Under the pieces are notes generated by a model. The model was given only the letters and a program-made list of their open reading frames with translations. It was not told where the DNA came from and did not search any database. From contig CAIIXF020000011.1 of the NCBI GenBank assembly GCA_903813345.2, forward strand, positions 36,948,062-37,012,061: a DNA stretch of 64,000 nucleotides, in the 5' to 3' direction. Source of the stretch: Owenia fusiformis. Taxonomy: Eukaryota > Annelida > Polychaeta > Sabellida > Oweniidae. Below are positions 25,501 to 35,371 of the stretch, one piece after another (the first letter of the stretch is position 1; each line of letters begins with the position of its first letter). Made by a program: the position numbers and the translations under genes.

Positions 25501-28500
25501 TCATGAGCAAACTGTATAATAGATCATTTCAATGATTAATAATGACATACTTCTTGCTCTTGATTTTCTTCTGTCTCTTTGCTTTAGACTCCTGGTAAGA
25601 CAATAATGCTCTGTATTTCTGCAGCTCAGCTCGTCTCTCCCTAGCCTGGAAACGCATCAACATGCTATTTGAATTATATTTGTTGATGACTGCTTGTCAC
25701 GTGACAAAAGCTCATGCTCATAGTAACTGTTTTCTATTCCTCACATCTGACATAACTATGCTGATGTACACAAGGTCTATTATCACGCAGCATTAGACTT
25801 GAAAATTCACATGCCAACTCTGTTATAAATCTGTATACACAGCAGATGCATTATGGGTACATACCTCCTCTAGACTCATGGCCTTCATAGATTCCATCTC
25901 AGCTCTGGTCAACTGGGTACGCTTGTCTACTTTGTGTGGATTGTTTCTCAACATGGCCGCTACTTCGACTTCTAATGGGGTCCTAGGCTGGAATGAAAAA
26001 AATTGAAATCTAAGAACAAGAACATTTTTTTATTTTTTAATATTGCACTTCATATGACTTTTCACAAAAGCATTCATAAAATCAATTTAAATTCAATTTC
26101 AATGGATCTAATCCTTTATTTTGGATAATTTTACATACAATAAAGGTCTAACAGGCGACAATATTTCTAGTGTTTATACCCTTACATATTATAGAAAGAT
26201 GTCATGGATATTTAGAACAAGACCGATGTTTCAGTCCAACTTTACTTAAAGTAAAATTGGAATTCTGGCCCATGCGCCCAAAGAGTAAAAATTCTTGGGA
26301 GAATACAATACCAACTTGAAGTTTCTTTCCAATCCTGCAATTTTTATTGGAAGTACTTCAATCTAAAAATCAAGAAAGCAGTCAAAGATGTTTTTAGAAA
26401 TACAGGAAGGCATACCTTAAACGACCTGACAACTTGATCAGTAGTCTGGAGGTTGAGGTTAGGTCTCTCTAAAGGAAAACTCAGTTGTGGAGCATTCCTA
26501 TTTTCCTTCACTATGGGATCCCACAGAGTGAGGTCTTTGCTGGTTTTCTCATATACAACACGGCGTTCAATCTATGTGTAGAAAAACAAAAAGAATTATT
26601 GTATGTTCAGCAGCTTAATTGTTTGAATTCCTTGCAAGCTCATGATGTCTTAATATAACTAATTACACCATGGTCAGAGCAATATAATATGCAAGTGATA
26701 AATCACATATTTGGGATAGGGATGATATCAGGGTTGATATTGGGATTAGAGGGATGATATCAGGGATGTTATGGATATTATCCGGGGTTTTTACTCCAAA
26801 GTTTTACACTTGTATCCATTTTATTTAAAAATTTCATTTTTTAAAATTTTCCATTTTTTCAAAAACTCATATTTTTCAAAAAAAATCATTTTTTCAAAAA
26901 ATTCATTTATTCAAAAATTATGAGAAAAGATTAGATTTCAAACAATGAGTAATGTTATGGACTATTAGCTTTGCATAGCAACTGACAAACCAAATGTTAT
27001 TCTTGTTTCATTCCCATTTAATTGCCATTGGATAAAATCTGAAGGACGATTTTCAAAAATAACCAAATTTGTCAGTCACTTCTGACCTTGCATGATTTAT
27101 TGCAGAAAAATTGTAATAATCAGATCTGAAGTCAAATTATGAAGTAGCATTACCCTTCCCTGCTCTGGCTTTGAGAGAGGAGTGTCAAGTGTCTTGTTTC
27201 GTCTCTTGAGCTCCATGAGCTGCTTCTTCAGCATGCCATGCCCTGTGGTGTTCTGTAGCGCACCCATCAACTGATGCAGACGGATCTTATCAGCATCTAA
27301 ATTAAAGAAAAGTTTCAAAATATTAGATAATATATGCACTGTAAACATGTTATAATGTGGTTTTTATTAAAACCTTAAGATTGTCATGAACTGTCACTAG
27401 ATCGATCCAAGTAATGGATCAAGATTAATAAATATATTAAAAATAAATAGTAACATCAAGATTAATGGAATTGTGTGCTTAATCCCATTTAATTTTAGTG
27501 CTGCATTGTTTGCTTTTTCTCACCTCTATGCAAGACTACATTCTAATTGGAGATAAAAATAGATGTTATTCCTAAGACTTAAAGTGGTAGCCTTAAAGTA
27601 ATAAAATACAAGGCATTAACATGCAAAATGACACCGCCATTTGTTACAGACGCTAAATGCCAATCGCCAACGGCCGTCACAAAAAACGGAGACCATTACA
27701 ATATGTATAAAAATTCTCAAATTTATTGGTTCTAACAATTCTGTTTAACTATTAACATTTACCTGATGATGTAGACAGACTAGCTTCACCAATATTCTTA
27801 GTTGTTTCAGACCTCGCCTTCCTGTTAGACCTAAAAATAATTATTTCTATAGCATTAGTAATTTGTTTTATTAAGATATATCCAAGTACAGTAATAAGGT
27901 GTTCACTGTTCAACCATTTTTAGGTCTTGCAAATCACCTTAAAATTGAGTTTGAGCCAATTTTACTTTCAACTGGGATTTTTTTCATGATACTAATGTAA
28001 AGGAGACTTGAGAGGAAAAAGATCTATAAGCTCTGGCAAGAGAAGCTAGGCTTCAAGTGCAAGCATATGAATAAATGAATATAATTAACTCACTTTCTCT
28101 TCCCATCCAAGCTGATGATGGAATCAATGAGTTTGTTATGTGTGAAGTCATCACCAACATCCTAGAACAAAAAGGGTTAACATTGAAGCAAATCAGAGCT
28201 ATTGAAACATAAAGGTTGAATTGTCTCAATGTGATGATGGAGTCAATGAGTCTGTTATGTGTGAAGTCATCACCAACATCCTAGAACAAAAAGGGTTAAC
28301 ATTGAAGCAAATCAGAGCTATTGAAACATAAAGGTTGAATTGTCTCAATGTGATGATGGAGTCAATGAGTCTGTTATGTGTGAAGTCATCACCAACATCC
28401 TAGAACAAAAAGGGTTAACATTGAAGCAAATCAGAGCTATTGAAACATAAAGGTTGAATTGTCTCAATGTGATGATGGAGTCAATGAGTCTGTTATGCGT

Positions 28501-31500
28501 GAAGTCATCACCAACATCCTAGAACAAAAAGGGTTAACATTGAAGCAAATCAGAGCTATTGAAACATAAAGGTTGAATTGTCTCAATGTGATGTATTGGT
28601 ACATAGAAACAGACTTTACAGGGTTTTCTTTAGAATTTGAGAAAGTAGTGCAAAATTCTAATTTTCACAATTTTAACCAATTAAAAAGTTGTTCAAAATG
28701 CCAATTTTTCATTTCAGGTGAATGAAAGACTACATGTATTTTGAAAACGGAATCGGTACCCAGAATTAGACTTTACAGAGTTCTCTCTAGAATTTGGAAA
28801 AGTGGGTGCGAAATTAAGTGTCACAATCTAATGCAATAATCAATTTACAAGCATATATTTGGACTTGGATGGTCAAAACTTAATGTTTTAAAGAACAAGG
28901 TTACTCTTTTAACTTAGATGTCAACTTTATTCGAAATATAATATGCTGATGTCAGCAAAATACTTCATCAAAATAGCAAAGCAGTCTTAAGCTTTAAATA
29001 TTACTAATTGTAACAATAGTAAGAAGTGTAATATAAACAATTGAAATCTTATATGCAAAATATGGATTTATTAGCTAATTATCTCATTAACAATTGACCC
29101 TAGAAGCTCTAAGGGGGGGGGGGTGTACAAAAGGCTCTCACAGTTAAGGTTTTCTCTAGAACTTTTTAAAGGCATTAGGTAGAATCTTCAAATTCTCAGC
29201 AGCTGGAGCTAGAGATATAACAAATGTATTATGAAAAATCAGCAGAATTATATGTAGGGTAATTAATTTATTATGATGTAATCATCAGCTCCACGAGACA
29301 AAACCTGATTATATAAATTGAGAATCACTAATTCTACCACATTCAAACCAGACAAATATACAATCTTAGATCTAGTACGTTCAGAACAAACATGGGAAAA
29401 TACTCTATAAGGAAGACAGGGTCAGACCTGTGGAACACTTTACCTCATAAAATTACTCATTCTAATACTCTTTCCACCTTCAAAAAGAATTTAAAATTAC
29501 ACTTGCTCAACAATTAAGATCATTACTTAAAGAAAGAATCAGATCTAGCGAGCAGCCTAACAAAAAATTGTTTCAATTAAAAATATTTCTGGCTATGTCA
29601 TTCCTTTTCATGTACACTTTATTTTAGGAAAACTAAAGATTTTTACAATAATGTATTATTTTTCAATAAGAATGGTGACCATTCCTATTATTTGGGAGAA
29701 TTTAAACATTTTTCACCAATTTTTCACTTTGGATCTATAACTTTACTGATTTATAACATATTGTGAATCTTTTGGGAGATTTGTATTTGAGATTGTAAGG
29801 AATAGATTGGTAGGTCAATTGTACATATTGCTTGTAAATTTGTCACCCCCATAGATCTGATTCTGCGTTTGATCAAGGTCTAACTTTTCTTGAGAAAAAT
29901 CTCTGGAGTGAGTAGAGGAGGATGGAGGATGGGACCGATTGTGAAATATTTAGTGTTGATTTTTAATTCTAATGAGCACTGATTTCTTGTATGAGTTTTG
30001 CTACTTTTGCTACTTTTTACTTTGCTATTTTTTGTTTAGTATAAAATGGATCATATGCCCCTTGGGGTGTCTTCAACTGTTGTGATTGTATTTGTATTAT
30101 TTGGAATTTAGGAAAAAAATAAAAAAAAAATAAAAAAAATAAAATAAAACGTGTTGTCTTGAGAATAAAATTACACAATCTTAAAATCATCATAGTTGTA
30201 AAAGTTATTACACCATAGAAGTAAAAGTAGATAAATGAATGAAGTACTGTATATTTGGGGAAAGTTTGAACATCAGAGCTTTTCTGATAAAGATTCTATA
30301 AGTGGCATCCTCCGATCACAGGGCTTCAAAATCCAGAATATATTCTTTCTTTTTACCCCCTGCGATAAGCAGTTAGCATTTTCCCGATTAAGAACTCGCA
30401 GTCTGATTGGCTAATGCAACAGAAATCATGTATAAGTCATTGCGCATAATTAGATTACGTGATTCAGTTTAATCGGGCGCTCCCAAATTGGTTATAGCAG
30501 GGGGAAGAAGGAAGTACGGATTCTGTACAGCTGCTTAGGAGGATGATAAGTGGGGGGGGGGGAGTTTGTGGGATATGGCATCTGTCAGGCAAGCAGAAAT
30601 GAAGGCACTAGAAACTGAATGCATGAATCCTACCAGTATGCGCTAAATGGTCAAGGAGGATTGGCTCCCAGAGTGCAACACCGATATTCTGTCCCATATA
30701 TGGGCATGTTGTGATACATGCGAACCCCCTGTAAAAAATTCTCAAAAGTTCATAAATTAAATTAGGTAAGATTTAGCCCATCATGAGAAATCATGGCCTT
30801 CATATTTCTCGTTGAAGGCAGAAATATGTGATGAGTATCAGAATGGATTTAACCATTTACTGTGTTCATGTAGCATAGGAGTCCCATTCAAATCTAAAAC
30901 AAGGGCGGAATGTCTAGGAGCAAAATTGTTTCATCAGAATATTAAAACATAGTATTTGCCCATTTAATTCGATTCTTGATAATAGTTTTTTCTGAAAAGT
31001 TACTAATTCACAATGAAGCAACGCTGTATCTTTTAGAATCAATATTTTATAATGAAGTGTATTTTTAGAATTTAAATCTTAAATAAAATAGGATTAGTGT
31101 CAGAATGAAATAGATTACTTAACAATTTAATAAATGAAAAAAGTAGAAACGGAATTCTCTTTTATGATCAATGAGTTTTGGCACATATGGACAAACTAGT
31201 GACAAAAATTAATGCCAACTTTACATTAAAAGATAATCTTGCAACATTAACAAGACAAAATGCCACACAGGTTATCGCAAATAAATGAATAGATAGAATT
31301 CAACCATTTACGGTGTTCATATATAGCGTATTAGTCCTGTTCATATCTATATATATATCTTTTATTGACTCTTTAGATGTCATATCATGACATATTAGTC
31401 ACTTAGGTAGAGCAGTTCTTCCCATTGTCGAGTTGAAGAACTGGTATCTTTATCCTGGCTAGAACCATAGACAATTCTAGCCAGCGCCAGCCTTTTATCG

Positions 31501-33276
31501 AGTTAGCAGCACTCTAGTAATCGCCGGTATAGGTCAGCATAACACGAGCAGGGTGTCTAGGAGCAAAATTATTTCTTCAGAATATTACGGTAATACTAAT
31601 TGGCCAATTCAAGTCTGAATGAAAGTTTTCTTTCTGAAAAGGTACAATGACGAAACAGGTATCTTTTGGAATCAATATTCTATATTGAAGTATATTTTTA
31701 AATTTTAAATCTTAAATAAAATAAGATTAGTAAGTGTCAGAATGAACTGGATTACATATTACAATTAAAAAAAGAAATGAAGGAACATTGAAAAATTTTA
31801 GTTGAATAAAGTAAAATATAAGATTTTATAAGCAAAGTTGTTTTAAAACTGAATGTGTAATTCCAACTCTATCTGCTATAACATGTTAAAGGTTATTGTT
31901 TTGGAAATATTTTGAAGTTATGAAATACTTGTATATGTTTAGGTTCAGTTATAGCAGGTGACAATAGATTAATAATACTACCTTTTGAGGTAAATGTAAA
32001 ATATAAGCTTGCATTTGCAAATGCAACTAACAACTAGCGACTACCGGATTAACCTACTATTTTATGACCAATTCATTTAAATATGAATGGAATAGTGGCA
32101 GGTACTATTCATATTTAAATGAGTTGCCCATAAAATAGTAGGTTAATCCGGTAGCGGATTGAGTAAATGTAAAAATGGAATTAAAATTGATATGTTAATT
32201 AGTAAGCTAATTAATATGCATAATAAAAACACAGTTGTTATACACTTCTTTTACCCCTATAGTCATAATTGAGATCGTATTTATTCTACTCTAATTTAGG
32301 GTTACGTTATTCAGGTGAAATTAACTCCACTTGTAACACATTTATAACCTTACAATGATACCAAATCTCTGTTCTACCAAAGGTGAACCCGTTATAAAAA
32401 TCAGACAATCGTTACTGCACTTAGTTTACATTTTTCTGGTAGTGTTGATTTAATGACTTAATTTGCATAATTATTGTATTTTTTCAGAGAGAGAATGTTC
32501 ACAGGTAGATATGTATATTGCAAGCCATAAATTAAACAAAAATAACTGATAAGGGAAATTTAACTCCATTTAAATACATGAATACTACCAAATGTGCCAC
32601 GCCCCCTTTCAGAAATATTACATAATTTTAAAAAGACAATAGAAAAAATGCTCAACCTACCACAACTGCATATTTGTGGCTTTTTGACCAAGACATGCCT
32701 AACTATCAAAAAATGCAATAAAACATTGTATATACTCCAAAACAAGGTTCAGTGATAAATCCTTTGTTTTCATCTAGACTATATACATTATACCCGCCAT
32801 GCTATCTGACCCGAACGAGCCATCTGGTGGTGAATCTGGTAACTACCTACTCGCATCTGCGTTATTAAAAAGTTGTTCAAAATGCCAATTTTTCATGACT
32901 TTCTCATTTTCAGGTGAGTGAAAAACTATTTTGAAAAATGGACTTAGCACACACTTGCACTAAATTTGGGAACATCACTGGTTGATATAGCCTCAATGGA
33001 CTTTTGTTTACAAGGAAAATATAAGAATATAAGGAGGGTGTTCATTGCGTTTAAATTGTCATCAAAAATGTGTGACAGTCCGAAAATGTCATTTTAAGAA
33101 ATGTCATACCACCAGGGTGACCACTACAGTATGACAATAAAACAAATTGTAATTTTTAGATTCAGATCAATAACTACAGTATAAGGTTGAGCAGTATTTG
33201 TATATTTACTAACCTCATCTCCACTGTCATTCTCATAACCCCCTGATGTGAAAATGTCTTCAGTTTCATCCATCAT
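16578..33276 (-). CDS. UTP14: UTP14, U3 snoRNA-associated protein 14 (SSU processome), complete, 11 coding exons
   Basis: Nucleolar protein of the small-subunit processome, needed for 18S pre-rRNA processing; in yeast Utp14 activates the Dhr1/DHX37 helicase (family knowledge). Coding exons, 5' to 3' on the minus strand: 33276-33214 (start ATGATG), 28161-28094, 27830-27763, 27296-27154, 26571-26416, 25987-25865, 25645-25551, 25203-25002, 24776-23833, 17251-17152 and 16877-16578 (stop TGA). All junctions are GT-AG and the phases agree throughout, giving about 753 aa, close to the human length. Diagnostic stretches are HNKLIDSIISLDGK, LTLWDPIVKENR, ESMKAMSLEEARERRAEL, KKIKSKKFHR, MSLKHR, the acidic/basic middle (24.7-24.0 kb), LTLPGWGDWGGAG, RFLIKAPPLPPRKDK and LPFPYTNVLQFE. 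The N-terminal ATG lies two bases after the exon-2 acceptor, so exon 1 is untranslated. The 6.6-kb intron between the last two large exons contains an opposite-strand gene. The second coding exon is partly amplified upstream (28113-28588). Confidence 0.95.
16915..17026 (+). mobile_element. Family A short element in the last UTP14 intron
   Basis: Carries CAAGACATTAACATGCACAATATCACCACCTG, a diverged centre and ATTACAATATGTCATCACTTCCGATGG at the end. The GTTACAGACGCC block is largely missing, so this is an older copy. It begins 38 bases from the acceptor side of the final UTP14 exon. Confidence 0.7.
17331..17418. repeat. Three tandem copies of a unit of about 31 bp
   Basis: The words GAAATGAGATGTCATGGTTTATCATG repeat three times with one to three changes each. 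The array is short, intronic and has no coding sense. Confidence 0.75.
19345..19410. repeat. (GGTAT)n microsatellite abutting a gene relic
   Basis: Imperfect TATGG repeats run directly into the decayed glycosyltransferase copy at the point where the intact gene reads GGGTATGGTATTCC. The microsatellite therefore probably grew from that short gene-derived GGTATGGTAT word. This is inferred from position and sequence. Confidence 0.65.
19400..19585 (+). pseudogene. Decayed fragment of the GT61 glycosyltransferase gene
   Basis: This is similar to 22515-22690 of the intact gene at 21447-23051, on the same strand and in the same UTP14 intron. Shared blocks in the same order are GGTATTCC, ATAAACTCAACTGTGAT, TAGAGACTATG, AACCCAG, AGGGGGTAAAATTGA, CGTAAAATC, TCAATGAAGATGAG and CAGGCTATGA. 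In the intact gene this segment encodes the part around ILFIWRRDY and the residues after it. The relic has several insertions, deletions and in-frame stops, including a T-rich insertion after CTGTGAT, and covers only about 180 bp. It is not functional as a coding sequence. I saw no further matching segment on either side, so it looks like a partial tandem duplicate that lost its remaining parts. Confidence 0.85.
20794..20885. mobile_element. Very short MITE-like element with imperfect inverted ends
   Basis: The ends CAGGCCTGTTGCCAGGG and, inverted, CAGACCCGTAGCCAGGG pair with three mismatches over 92 bp. ATAGT flanks both sides. The CAG...CTG ends suggest hAT-like origin, but the flank is too short to be sure of the duplication length. 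Confidence 0.5.
21120..21262 (+). mobile_element. Family A short hairpin-ended element upstream of the GT61 gene
   Basis: CAAGACATTGACATGCAAATTGTCACCACTTGCC at the start, TTTGTTACAGACACTGA in the middle, and the terminal hairpin ATGTCACCACttttGGTGGTATCAT. It lies about 185 bp before the GT61 start codon, so it may sit in that gene's promoter or 5' intron. Confidence 0.8.
21447..23051 (+). CDS. Type II membrane glycosyltransferase of family GT61 (EOGT/POMGNT2-like fold), intact, nested in a UTP14 intron
   Basis: A single 534-aa coding exon. I start it at ATG 21447; the frame extends seven codons upstream only through a TTG and through TTTTCAG at 21436-21442, which looks like a 3' splice site, so a spliced 5' untranslated exon is likely. 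A short cytoplasmic tail with basic residues (KRKWR) precedes a membrane anchor at about residues 19-37 (IAVFTLLVICTLYLMYY), which suggests a Golgi or ER type II enzyme. GT61 hallmarks are NFYHVITDIYNAF (about 255), the ILFIWRRDY segment (about 374) with following NEDELLQAM, and ADLLIGMHGAGLSHTLFLPP (about 438), the probable nucleotide-sugar region. NETL, NMTN and NFSK are possible N-glycosylation sites. The sugar transferred cannot be told; animal members of this family move GlcNAc onto O-linked acceptors. AATAAA at 23405 is followed 20 bases later by an A-run. Confidence 0.92.
   Translation: MLTLLKRKWRMYCQRGPMPYIAVFTLLVICTLYLMYYNKPRVESFYENYKEPVKANALRIQEAMPGVFDKIDKMKKMGNPENWKMADLHKPFNETLNFLNDKLKSMNMTNAFMNNIAFPNLIDLRKNMQKPKPTLLNEWRNKVKRKQMCDRALTLYNNEFALLNDVIIDRNFSKGAIGGESLHEVLNQLETDEIYQLKQGFFKMDCEADTLSDYTFSGDTNHLNAWLEAVSTKSSTQGKDINKIPELTIAIQRYEYANFYHVITDIYNAFLMMTFFDKQPENTNIIFIDGHPFCELDLIWQKLFHSVQRVGHLEGPTLYESLVWGMVGYNSPLNSHGAGGMETLPLAKEFKEFYLGGYGIPSGGPLEHKLNCDKINILFIWRRDYVSHPRNPGGKIDRKILNEDELLQAMRTIDTVHKVEGIQFDQRSMGIQLNYITNADLLIGMHGAGLSHTLFLPPHSALLELSPNDWSPSNKHFWYFAKWSGVSHYRWQSDMRGSARGSRDPAYTIVPPGTLKDLVTKIIANMCKTDQSSQ
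23405..23440 (+). promoter_or_regulatory. Probable polyadenylation signal of the GT61 gene
   Basis: AATAAA lies about 355 bases after the stop codon and is followed by a run of ten A at about 23429-23438. An A-run after a signal can be a genomic trace of retroposition, or simply an A-rich stretch in AT-rich DNA. Confidence 0.45.
27609..27710 (+). mobile_element. Family A short element, 3' truncated, in a UTP14 intron
   Basis: CAAGGCATTAACATGCAAAATGACACC, TTTGTTACAGACGCTAAATGCC and GGAGACCATTACAATATGT are present. The terminal hairpin is missing. It lies 50 bases from the donor of the third coding exon of UTP14. Confidence 0.75.
28113..28588 (-). repeat. Tandem array, 4 x 119 bp, carrying the 3' splice site and most of a UTP14 exon
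   Basis: The anchor TGATGATGG recurs at 28113, 28232, 28351 and 28470, an exact 119-bp period. On the minus strand each unit contains intron end TTTTTGTTCTAG, then the first 49 or so bases of the exon that encodes DVGDDFTHNKLIDSII. Only the unit nearest the exon's true end (28113) continues into the rest of the exon and its donor at 28094. The three upstream units share differences from it (GAGTCAATGAGTCTG instead of GAATCAATGAGTTTG) and are nearly identical to each other. The array therefore supplies three extra acceptor sites that lead to truncated exon copies. Confidence 0.95.
28680..28750. repeat. Dispersed repeat copy 1 in a UTP14 intron
   Basis: AAAAGTTGTTCAAAATGCCAATTTTTCAT followed by TTTCAGGTGAATGAAAGACTA matches 32870-32945 in the same orientation with a 15-base gap. 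It is intronic, and its origin is not recognised. Confidence 0.65.
29300..30149 (+). mobile_element. 5'-truncated LINE (non-LTR retrotransposon) tail
   Basis: The frame 29383-29517 encodes the end of a non-LTR reverse-transcriptase ORF: RTNMGKYSI, then the hallmark GSDLWNTLPHKI, then STFKKNLKLHLL and a stop. This C-terminal pattern is typical of Jockey/CR1-like elements. Just upstream, in another frame, LRITNSTTFKP is probably the preceding part separated by a frameshift. A 3' untranslated region of about 600 bp ends in an A-rich tail (A7TA11TA8T...) at 30112-30149. The reverse-transcriptase core and endonuclease are absent. It sits antisense to UTP14 in its largest 5' intron. Confidence 0.8.
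30652..30725 (+). mobile_element. Truncated copy of the hAT MITE
   Basis: CAAGGAGGATTGGCTCCCAG is followed by AGTGCAACACCGATATTCTGTCCCATATATGGGCATGT, matching 11421-11490 with a few changes. The right half is missing. Confidence 0.8.
30835..31770. repeat. Direct duplication in a UTP14 intron
   Basis: The block about 30840-31130 is repeated in the same orientation at about 31300-31770. Shared words include AACCATTTACNGTGTTCAT, GTCTAGGAGCAAAATT, TCAGAATATTA and TTAAATCTTAAATAAAATA. The second copy has about 170 extra bases (31360-31540) that are absent from the first. A further weak match to the last block lies at 17518-17560. Confidence 0.65.
32041..32154. repeat. Palindrome with 48-bp arms
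   Basis: CTACCGGATTAACCTACTA at the left and its inverse at the right end. The arms (32041-32088 and 32107-32154) pair with few mismatches around a spacer of about 18 bp. It probably comes from a MITE; no clear target duplication was seen. Confidence 0.8.
32795..32945 (+). repeat. Dispersed 'CCACCTGGTGG' repeat, then dispersed repeat copy 2
   Basis: The segment 32795-32872 (GCCATGCTATCTGACCCGAA, GAGCCATCTGGTGG, GGTAACTACCTACTCGCATC) matches 54651-54726 in the same orientation and 57934-57990 inverted. It is joined to a second block (32870-32945) that also occurs alone at 28680-28750. No coding or tRNA-like structure was seen. Confidence 0.65.
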
Positions 33277-33379
33277 TCTGAAAGTATAAGAACAGAAAAT
33301 AAAATTTATGAGTCATGGGGCATCATTTATGTTTTTATTTTGGAATCATCAATTGCTCTGTGGTGTCACAAAGCAAATG

Positions 33380-33700
33380 CAACGAGGCATTAACATGACA
33401 AAATGTTACCACTTCATTGCTCACAATATTATGAATCTTTTTTTGACCTTGAGAAGATCATTGAAGGTCAAATCTCAAATCTAAAGTCAGATTTGAATTT
33501 CTGAGAACTTGTAGATGATTTTGAAATAAAAATCTGGTTAATTGAAGCAAGCTGAAAAAATACCCTTTGGACCTTTTTTGACCTTGAGAAGGTCATTGAA
33601 GGACAAATCTCAAATCTATAGTCAGATTTGAACTTCTGAGAACTTGTAGATGATTTTGAAAAAAAATTGGTCAATTCGAAGCAAGTTGAAAAAAGATGAG
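33380..33700 (+). mobile_element. Family A element, long form, 3' truncated
   Basis: It starts GGCATTAACATGACAAAATGTTACCACTT and continues into about two copies of a 115-125-bp unit (TTTTTGACCTTGAGAAGRTCATTGAAGG ... TCAGATTTGAAYTTCTGAGAACTTGTAGATGATTTTG). The GTTACAGACGCC block and 3' hairpin found in complete copies are missing. An open frame on the opposite strand (33468-33752) is just the repeat read backwards. Confidence 0.75.
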
Positions 33701-34243
33701 CCGAAAGATTGTATAACACTTTCAAATGGTATTGGATAACACTTTGTATCATTTAGAGCAATATATTAGGCACATTTTCTGAAAAATTGAAAAGATTCTG
33801 TTCAGTGACCTTTCCAAAGCGCCTGCTTTTAGCTATTTTTCAGTCACATTTTCAGAGGGCTGAAAAAGTTATTTTGTCATGTTTAGGGTCATTTTGACCA
33901 TGTACATTGTGCTTCTGGTCATGTAAATGACATGTGAAACTAATTTAACCTACTAGATGTCAAAACAGAACTCTGTTAGCTTGGTTCAAAAAATGTTTGA
34001 AATCCAGCATGGTTTTGTCATTTCCTGTTTTGGCAGGCACCTTAAACACCTTCCTTCAAACTGTGAACACCTTGGTCCAAATCTGAACACCTTGGTCCAA
34101 ATTTTGAACACCTTGGGACAGGGACAAAAAAAATTGAAGACAACGCTGACATATATGCAATATGCATGAAAATTCCAAACGAACTGTATTAGTATTTTTG
34201 GCATTCATTTCTCATGTTTCGGCATTGGTTCTTTGTGTCCTTC

Positions 34244-34296
34244 TCCAGAAATATTTTTGCTTGACAATATTTTTCACATATATTGTCAAGCAAAAA
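34244..34296. repeat. Short perfect hairpin
   Basis: TTTTTGCTTGACAATAT and its inverse ATATTGTCAAGCAAAAA are separated by about 13 bases. It is intronic to UTP14 and its function is unknown. Confidence 0.7.
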
Positions 34297-35151
34297 AACT
34301 GGTGTGACTTCAATTTCTTCAGAAAATCCGTGACAAATACGCAAATTGCAGGACAACTGGCAGGCCTGTTGATTGGATAATTATTGACTGATGCGTATAA
34401 TATCGATTAATATTAATGAGTGGCACAAAATGCCAAGTGACTATCTGAGATACTCACTTCTTCTGAGGGTCAATACAACCTACTTGAGATTTGTTTTGGT
34501 CATGGTATAGGAAAAGTAGTACTTAAAACACTAGTTTGCTACTTTGTAGATGTATGGCACGTATATGTGTACATGTATTGACAATTAATGTTTGGTAATA
34601 GCTAGTAGGAGTGTCAGGGACCGCTGACAGATTATAATTTTGAACCCAAAAAATTGAATTATATTTTTGGTCGTCTCAGTAAATCAATGGGGTAATCAGG
34701 TTCTACGTGCTTTTTACAGGCCCAGAAATCAATGCTCCGTTATAAAGGTAGCAAAATCTTTTTTGTTCATGGGATATTTTTTTCACCATATAACCGAACG
34801 GGAAGTTTTTACATGATCTGAATGGATGCGAGGATTCGATGGGCTGGGATTTGAGAAATTATTATTTGAACTTTGCCAATTTTACATGTATTCCAATGGG
34901 TGAAAAAGTAAGTTGCTTTCTACCTGAGTAAATGGCATGTACTCAAAAAAATACAAATGTGCTCTATTATCACCCACATGGAAAAATATTTTACTCGCTG
35001 ACAAATTGATATCATTTAATCCAAGTTTCATGTGGGTTTTTCTCAACAATTTGAAGTGTAAGTATTACTCATTATAATAATAATGAATTCCATGAATAAG
35101 CTACCAGCCTTTGCAATAAATGTACAAAATAAGGGAAGAAATATTATTTAC

Positions 35152-35215
35152 CTTTTTTCACGTGTGAAATTTACGACACCCTCCAGAAAGTCTCCGTTTT
35201 AATTTGTAAATTTTA
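35152..35215 (-). other. Probable non-coding first exon of UTP14
   Basis: On the minus strand the sequence reads ...CACACGTGAAAAAAG|GTAAAT, a good 5' splice site at 35151. It can join the acceptor at 33278 (polypyrimidine then TTTCAG), which directly precedes the ATG. It contains no ATG. The upstream limit is approximate. A CACGTG E-box lies within it at 35159-35164. Confidence 0.55.
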
Positions 35216-35371
35216 TCAATTTACCCAACTCAAATAATTATCTATATACACAGTCATAACTTTAAGATCTTGGTTCAATCAATGAATTCTAAAAAACAAT
35301 TTATTTTATGGTTGTTTTGGTATCGTAAATCAGTCGTCCGGAGGTCGTTCAAGGTCACCTCAAGTTTCAAA
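35216..35371. promoter_or_regulatory. Probable bidirectional promoter of UTP14 and MECR
   Basis: UTP14 starts leftward near 35215 and MECR rightward before 35372, leaving 150-220 bases between them. A TATA-like TCTATATACA lies at 35241-35250. The shared promoter is inferred from this head-to-head spacing; transcript start sites cannot be read from the sequence. Confidence 0.5.

Noticed and set aside
30290-30560. Possible MITE with CCCCCTGC ... GCAGGGGG and GCATCCTCC ... GGAGGATG pairs.
   Set aside because: The inverted matches are short and interrupted, and no target duplication was found.
35270-35371. Longer N-terminus for MECR starting at TTG 35270 or ATG 35282.
   Set aside because: TTG is not a normal start in animals. 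ATG 35282 is possible, but the shorter start fits the family length and gives a good mitochondrial presequence.
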